This document shows positions 6,870 to 9,350 of a stretch of 9,350 nucleotides of DNA, piece after piece; within the stretch, counting starts at the first letter, position 1, and the number at the start of each line of letters is the position of its first letter. Made by a program: the position numbers and the translations under genes. Origin of the DNA: Armatimonadota bacterium (GTDB lineage Bacteria > Armatimonadota > Armatimonadia > Armatimonadales > Armatimonadaceae); contig JACMIS010000440.1 in the NCBI GenBank assembly GCA_014381035.1, positions 1-9,350 of the forward strand. The letters run 5' to 3'. The notes beneath the pieces are model-generated. The model was not told the DNA's origin. It was given only the letters and a program-made list of their open reading frames with translations, and made no database searches.

Positions 6870-7538
6870 TTATGGGGTGATGGTTATCGTTGCCATCTCC
6901 GGCAACGCGAGAGTTTCCTCAGCCACCTCTCCCGGCGGCGTTGCGCGGAATTGGATGTCGTCTATGTGGAATACCGCCGTATCCGCCGATGTAGTCTGCA
7001 CCCAGAATGCCTGAACGTCCCGTCGCCCCTCGATTCCGAGTTGAGCAAACGGTACGGATACGCGCACCCACTTATTCGCGGGAGGCGGTGCCAGAGCGAC
7101 CCCTTTTTGCGTTTTCCCATTGGCAACGGTCGTGACAGTTAACTGTTGCCCACCGTTGTTTCCGCCATGCAAGAAGAAAACGAGATACTTGTACGATGAC
7201 AGGTTCGCGACCGGATTGTAAATCTTGATCGCTTCGTAAGGGGCGGCACTCACACGGATCGAACGCCCTTTGTTCCCGCGCACCGGGGACGCGTTGGCAT
7301 AGTCAATCGTTTTCGCCCAGCCACGTTCCATCCACCCGTTTTCGAGTCCGTTTTCATACACCTTCAATTCGCCCCCTCCGGTAGCGACTGTGGCCGCCCC
7401 CGTCGATGGAACCGTTACACCAGGTGTTCCGTCGGGAACCGCGTTTTTGAGCGCGTTGTTTCGGAACGCCAGCAGGGACAGCAAGATGATCGCGCCGACA
7501 ATAGCTACGGCGCCGAGCGGTTTGAGAACGATACGCAT
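6870..7538 (-). CDS. Membrane-anchored protein with carbohydrate-binding-like beta-sandwich
   Basis: The protein has 222 residues. Residues 7-24 (PLGAVAIVGAIILLSLLA) are an N-terminal membrane segment with no obvious cleavage site, so probably an anchor. Residues 30-56 are a Pro/Thr/Gly/Ala-rich linker. Residues 58-198 form one predicted beta-sandwich: KVYENGLENGWMERGW opening, an aromatic-rich middle (YKYLVFFLHGG, 116-125), KWVRVSVPFAQLGI (156-169), QAFWVQT (176-182) and the closing AVFHIDDIQF (188-197). The opening and the terminal HIDDIQF strand are typical of galactose-binding-like CBMs in plant-cell-wall enzymes. No catalytic residues are evident. Sitting 8 bp before the hydrolase, it probably presents or binds the same polysaccharide at the cell surface. 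The ATG at 7538 is preceded by GAGGG with about 7-nt spacing. The family is not identified by name; the carbohydrate-binding role is inferred. Confidence 0.72.
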   Translation of the reverse strand: MRIVLKPLGAVAIVGAIILLSLLAFRNNALKNAVPDGTPGVTVPSTGAATVATGGGELKVYENGLENGWMERGWAKTIDYANASPVRGNKGRSIRVSAAPYEAIKIYNPVANLSSYKYLVFFLHGGNNGGQQLTVTTVANGKTQKGVALAPPPANKWVRVSVPFAQLGIEGRRDVQAFWVQTTSADTAVFHIDDIQFRATPPGEVAEETLALPEMATITITP

Positions 7539-7549
7539 AGGTTAACCCT

Positions 7550-7567
7550 CTTGTCATTGGCGACAAG
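7550..7567 (-). other. Small hairpin (CTTGTC/GACAAG) in the lipoprotein-anchor gene spacer
   Basis: Perfect 6-bp arms (7550-7555 and 7562-7567) with a 6-nt loop lie in the 50-bp spacer immediately upstream of the GAGGG ribosome site of the anchored binding protein. An 8-bp palindrome GGTTAACC (7540-7547) follows. There is no U-run, so it is not a terminator; an intercistronic stabiliser or a modulator of initiation is possible. Confidence 0.3.
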
Positions 7568-7588
7568 GAAACACCAGAATAGCGCGGT

Positions 7589-7855
7589 CTACTTACCGCC
7601 ATTTTCCATATATTTCTTCAGTTCGGCGGACCCTGCCTCGTTCGCCTTCGCGGCGGCGGCGGCGTTTTGCTTCTCGCTCTCGATCCGCTCCGGCGTGACC
7701 CCGGCCGCGGTAGCCGCCTGTGTGGCAGCGGCAGACCCGGCGGCACCCGTAGGCGCGGTCGTCGCGGGTTGCTTCTCCGCGTTACACCCGGCGTTCAAGA
7801 CTGCCAGACACAAAGCCCCAACCAGTATTCCTGGAATTGATACATGAATCCTCAT
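7589..7855 (-). CDS. Small Ala-rich putative lipoprotein
   Basis: The protein has 88 residues. Residues 1-24 form a signal with hydrophobic core ILVGALCLAVL followed by NAGC, giving Cys24 as probable lipidation site; the -3 position is Asn rather than Leu, so the lipobox is imperfect. The rest is low-complexity Ala/Thr/Gly (31-50), then a probably helical segment rich in E, K, N and A (55-88) ending ELKKYMENGGK. No known domain is visible. From my general knowledge, small lipoproteins of this style often follow H-X9-DG prepilin genes in Armatimonadota, and the placement here agrees. The start is the ATG at 7855, with only a distant GAGGGG (about 16 nt) upstream. An overlapping out-of-frame ATG at 7845 has a better-looking GAGGA site but opens only 16 codons. 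A candidate -10 (TATAGT, 7896-7901) lies upstream. Function unknown. Confidence 0.65.
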   Translation of the reverse strand: MRIHVSIPGILVGALCLAVLNAGCNAEKQPATTAPTGAAGSAAATQAATAAGVTPERIESEKQNAAAAAKANEAGSAELKKYMENGGK

Positions 7856-7895
7856 GCTTGTATGCCGTATCCCCTCGTTTTATTGTTATGGCGCC

Positions 7896-7901
7896 ACTAT
7901 A
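7896..7901 (-). promoter_or_regulatory. Possible -10 box (TATAGT) upstream of the lipoprotein gene
   Basis: TATAGT on the minus strand lies 40 nt before the lipoprotein ATG and just after the hairpin region, where a secondary promoter for the carbohydrate genes would make sense. The best -35 candidate, TTCTTA with a 16-bp spacer, is poor. Low confidence. Confidence 0.22.
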
Positions 7902-7907
7902 TGCAGT

Positions 7908-7939
7908 GTTGCCCGCATAAGAAAGCCGGGGCGGGCAAC
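7908..7939 (-). promoter_or_regulatory. Alternative hairpin competing with the post-pilin terminator-like stem
   Basis: GTTGCCCGC (7908-7916) pairs perfectly over 9 bp with GCGGGCAAC (7931-7939), with a 14-nt loop. The second arm is the same one used by the 11-bp stem at 7929-7959, so the two structures exclude each other. On the transcript the arms appear in order 1 (7959-7949), 2 (7939-7929), 3 (7916-7908); arm 2 can pair with 1 or 3. This is seen in the sequence; a regulatory role is inference. Confidence 0.35.
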
Positions 7940-7959
7940 CAACGCGTCGTTGCCCGCCC
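7929..7959 (-). terminator. GC-rich hairpin after the pilin-like gene, intrinsic-terminator-like
   Basis: A perfect 11-bp stem (7929-7939 with 7949-7959) encloses a 9-nt loop, starting 13 nt after the pilin stop codon. On the transcribed strand it is followed by CGGCTTTCTTA, a broken U-tract, so termination may be partial. Partial termination would give abundant pilin mRNA and lower expression of the five downstream genes. A stable 3' end protecting the pilin message is an alternative. Confidence 0.55.
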
Positions 7960-7972
7960 GACGGTTCGTCGG

Positions 7973-8863
7973 TCAGTCGTTCGGTTCCAGCGTCCAAAAG
8001 CCACCGTCGTTCCACGGGAAGTTGAAGGTCTTATCACCAGCAGGTCCGTTCGTCTGCTCCGGTTTGTGCCATTTGGCATGCCCATCCGCGAAGACGTAGT
8101 TCCAACCGCCGTTGTGAGCCGGTTGGTTCGCGGGCTTTCCACCATCCTCTATCGCCGCGGAATCGGCCATCCAGCCGACGGAGGGAGTATGCTGCTCATT
8201 CCCGGCGTTGTACTGTTGCTGTTGCATAGGTGCGAGGCACTGCGCATTCGGGGACAGGTTGGTCGAGCCCTTCGCGGTATGAAACTCAACGATAAGTAAC
8301 GAGTTCGATGGTGCAGGCACATCCGCGAGCGCACGCGTCCCGTTATAGAGACCGCCCGGCTGTGACGCCTTATCATCACGTGGGATGACCCCCTCGGAAA
8401 GAACAGTGTTACCGTCCTGGCCGTTGCGCCAGCTACCTGCCAGAGCGTAACTACGTCTCCCAGCATTTTCCAGATAAGTAACACGCGGCTTGCCATCGCT
8501 AGGGCACTCGAAGATAGGACCACCTTTGCCGACGACAGCGAAGCCTGAACCAGTCACCGTTCCCGCCTGACCATTTTTGATGTACGGGTTAACCACATTA
8601 TCCCAGGTAACCGACGCGTTATAGTTGACGGGGGCGTAGGGGTTAGTGGGGTCGTCATAAAAAGTGGCGCGGGGGAACGTCTCATCGTAATCCTGTATGT
8701 ACTGCATGGCGGCGAGTCCGATCTGCTTCATGTTCGACAGGCAGGCGGTCTGCCGTGCTTTGGCACGAGCCTGTGCGAAAACGGGAAAAAGGATAGCAGC
8801 CAGAATAGCGATAATAGCTATGACGACAAGCAGTTCGATTAATGTAAATCCACGACGGTTCAT
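7973..8863 (-). CDS. Type II pseudopilin-like protein, prepilin N-methylation motif and C-terminal H-X9-DG domain
   Basis: The protein has 296 residues. [23 protein letters not shown] at the N-terminus is a prepilin leader: a peptidase should cut after Gly5, and Glu10 is the conserved residue at mature position 5. The hydrophobic helix runs from 6 to about 29, then [21 protein letters not shown] and DYDETFP (58-64), which are characteristic of Armatimonadota members. The globular part has ECPSDG (119-124) and ends in H-X9-DG (His250 to Asp260-Gly261), as in the DUF1559-type family. Such proteins occur in many copies in Planctomycetes, Verrucomicrobia and Armatimonadota and are thought to form or decorate surface pili or secretion pseudopili; roles in polysaccharide contact are suspected, not shown. 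The ATG at 8863 has GGAG at 8871-8874 with 7-nt spacing; the longer frame from 8902 would put 13 charged residues before the leader. It follows a LacI-family gene and leads the carbohydrate cluster. Confidence 0.92.
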   Translation of the reverse strand: MNRRGFTLIELLVVIAIIAILAAILFPVFAQARAKARQTACLSNMKQIGLAAMQYIQDYDETFPRATFYDDPTNPYAPVNYNASVTWDNVVNPYIKNGQAGTVTGSGFAVVGKGGPIFECPSDGKPRVTYLENAGRRSYALAGSWRNGQDGNTVLSEGVIPRDDKASQPGGLYNGTRALADVPAPSNSLLIVEFHTAKGSTNLSPNAQCLAPMQQQQYNAGNEQHTPSVGWMADSAAIEDGGKPANQPAHNGGWNYVFADGHAKWHKPEQTNGPAGDKTFNFPWNDGGFWTLEPND

Positions 8864-8870
8864 TTTCAGT

Positions 8871-8874
8871 CTCC
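8871..8874 (-). promoter_or_regulatory. Shine-Dalgarno GGAG deciding the pilin start at 8863
   Basis: GGAG on the minus strand lies 7 nt before the ATG that opens the prepilin leader, and rules out the upstream in-frame start at 8902. A short GGCAG/CTGCC inverted repeat lies a little further upstream (about 8881-8900). Confidence 0.7.
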
Positions 8875-9023
8875 ATTGCAAGGCAGTTTTGCTCTCTGCC
8901 AAGAGTTATTTGTCGCAACCTTTGTTGATCTCTTACTTAGAGTGACTTCCACACTGCATCAAAGCGGTAAATGGTTCTATATCTTATTCTACGGGTCTTG
9001 TTACAAATCAAGTTCCATATATC

Positions 9024-9055
9024 GTTTCATAGTATCAGCAACAATTTCATGAAAC
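9024..9055. promoter_or_regulatory. Inverted repeat GTTTCAT-N18-ATGAAAC, possible repressor operator
   Basis: Perfect 7-bp inverted arms (9024-9030 and 9049-9055) lie in the AT-rich 216-bp spacer between the LacI-family gene and the pilin gene. The second arm also belongs to a 10-bp palindrome TTTCATGAAA (9045-9054). LacI-family regulators bind palindromes of this general size, and the GAAAC-type half-site resembles known ones, but the palindrome lacks the usual central CG. I find no convincing -35/-10 pair in the spacer, although AT-rich runs near 8975-9030 could hold the promoter. Nothing else is recognisable between 8875 and 9079. Confidence 0.3.
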
Positions 9056-9079
9056 ATATGATCAATCGGTTGTCACTTA

Positions 9080-9350
9080 CTACCGAGTTGGGTTCTGCGG
9101 CGGGCAACAGGACTCACGGACAATGAGCGACACCGGCAATATATGGCAAATCGGGGGCGGCATATCTTCGCGGATTCCCATGGATCGTACCTGTAATCCG
9201 ACCCTCTCCCATAGCCTTCGCACGGCATATCTCCCCATGAACTCCTTGTTCACGCGCACCGTGGTCAGCGCGGGCGACGCGTGCGACGCGAACTCGATGT
9301 CGTCGAAGCCGATCACGCTCAGGTCGCGCGGCACCCGCAACCCGACCTCC
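9080..9350 (-). CDS. LacI-family transcriptional regulator, C-terminal end only
   Basis: The last 89 codons are present; the gene extends beyond 9350, so the DNA-binding helix-turn-helix is not seen. The visible part carries the family hallmark near the end of the periplasmic-binding-protein-like sensor domain: LRVPRDLSVIGFDDIEFASH, then SPALTTVRVNKEFMGRYAV, then RRLWERV, and the closing HILPVSLIVRESC. These regulators usually repress sugar-utilisation genes until a sugar binds the sensor domain. The position just upstream of and co-directional with the pilin, binder, hydrolase and epimerase genes makes it the probable local regulator. A TTG at 9340 is in frame, but the reading frame continues upstream with matching family residues (VGLRVP), so it is not the start. 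The tail of about nine residues after the last conserved strand (CPPQNPTR) is unremarkable. Confidence 0.9.
   Translation of the reverse strand, partial: EVGLRVPRDLSVIGFDDIEFASHASPALTTVRVNKEFMGRYAVRRLWERVGLQVRSMGIREDMPPPICHILPVSLIVRESCCPPQNPTR

Noticed and set aside
7973..8902. Longer pilin start at 8902
   Set aside because: It would put 13 charged residues before the prepilin leader; the ATG at 8863 has a proper GGAG site and gives the standard short leader.
8864..9079. Possible riboswitch or structured leader before the pilin gene
   Set aside because: The spacer is AT-rich with only short inverted repeats; I recognise no conserved riboswitch core.

Overview
The window most likely comes from a free-living, diderm, moderately GC-rich bacterium of the Armatimonadota (Capsulimonas/Fimbriimonas type), or failing that a Planctomycetes/Verrucomicrobia relative. 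The main evidence is the prepilin-like protein. It has the methylation motif [19 protein letters not shown], then a [24 protein letters not shown] stretch, and ends in an H-X9-DG motif, a combination I associate with Armatimonadota. A plant-type (large) IspG, a TonB-like C-terminal domain and lipoproteins fit a diderm of this kind. The assignment is inferred from protein character; no marker RNA is present.

Every supported gene is on the minus strand, so transcription runs from position 9350 towards 1. In that order: the C-terminal end of a LacI-family repressor (9350-9080); a 216-bp spacer with an inverted repeat; a type II pseudopilin-like H-X9-DG protein (8863-7973); a strong GC-rich hairpin region with a third repeat arm that could form an alternative structure; a small alanine-rich putative lipoprotein (7855-7589); a membrane-anchored protein with a carbohydrate-binding-like beta-sandwich (7538-6870); a large exported DUF5060/GH5-like glycoside hydrolase (6861-4765); and an AGE/cellobiose-2-epimerase-family protein with a signal peptide (4752-3358). 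The last three genes are separated by 8 and 12 bp and look like one transcription unit. The layout reads as a polysaccharide-utilisation locus: repressor, surface pilin-like protein, carbohydrate binder, endo-acting hydrolase and a disaccharide 2-epimerase acting outside the cytoplasm. A beta-mannan or beta-glucan substrate is plausible, but the sequence does not prove it.

Downstream (3298-1416) lie two diverged paralogues of unknown function. They share a short N-terminal WWxD...APPxR head and C-terminal TPR-like helices. Next come a small exported protein with a TonB-like C-terminal domain (1357-947), a 185-bp spacer with a TATAAT promoter box, and the first 253 codons of ispG (761 to the window edge), a housekeeping isoprenoid gene unrelated to the sugar locus. 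I see no rRNA, tRNA, mobile element, CRISPR or plus-strand gene. No gene-free stretch exceeds 300 bp. The long plus-strand open frames are mirror images of the GC-rich minus-strand genes.
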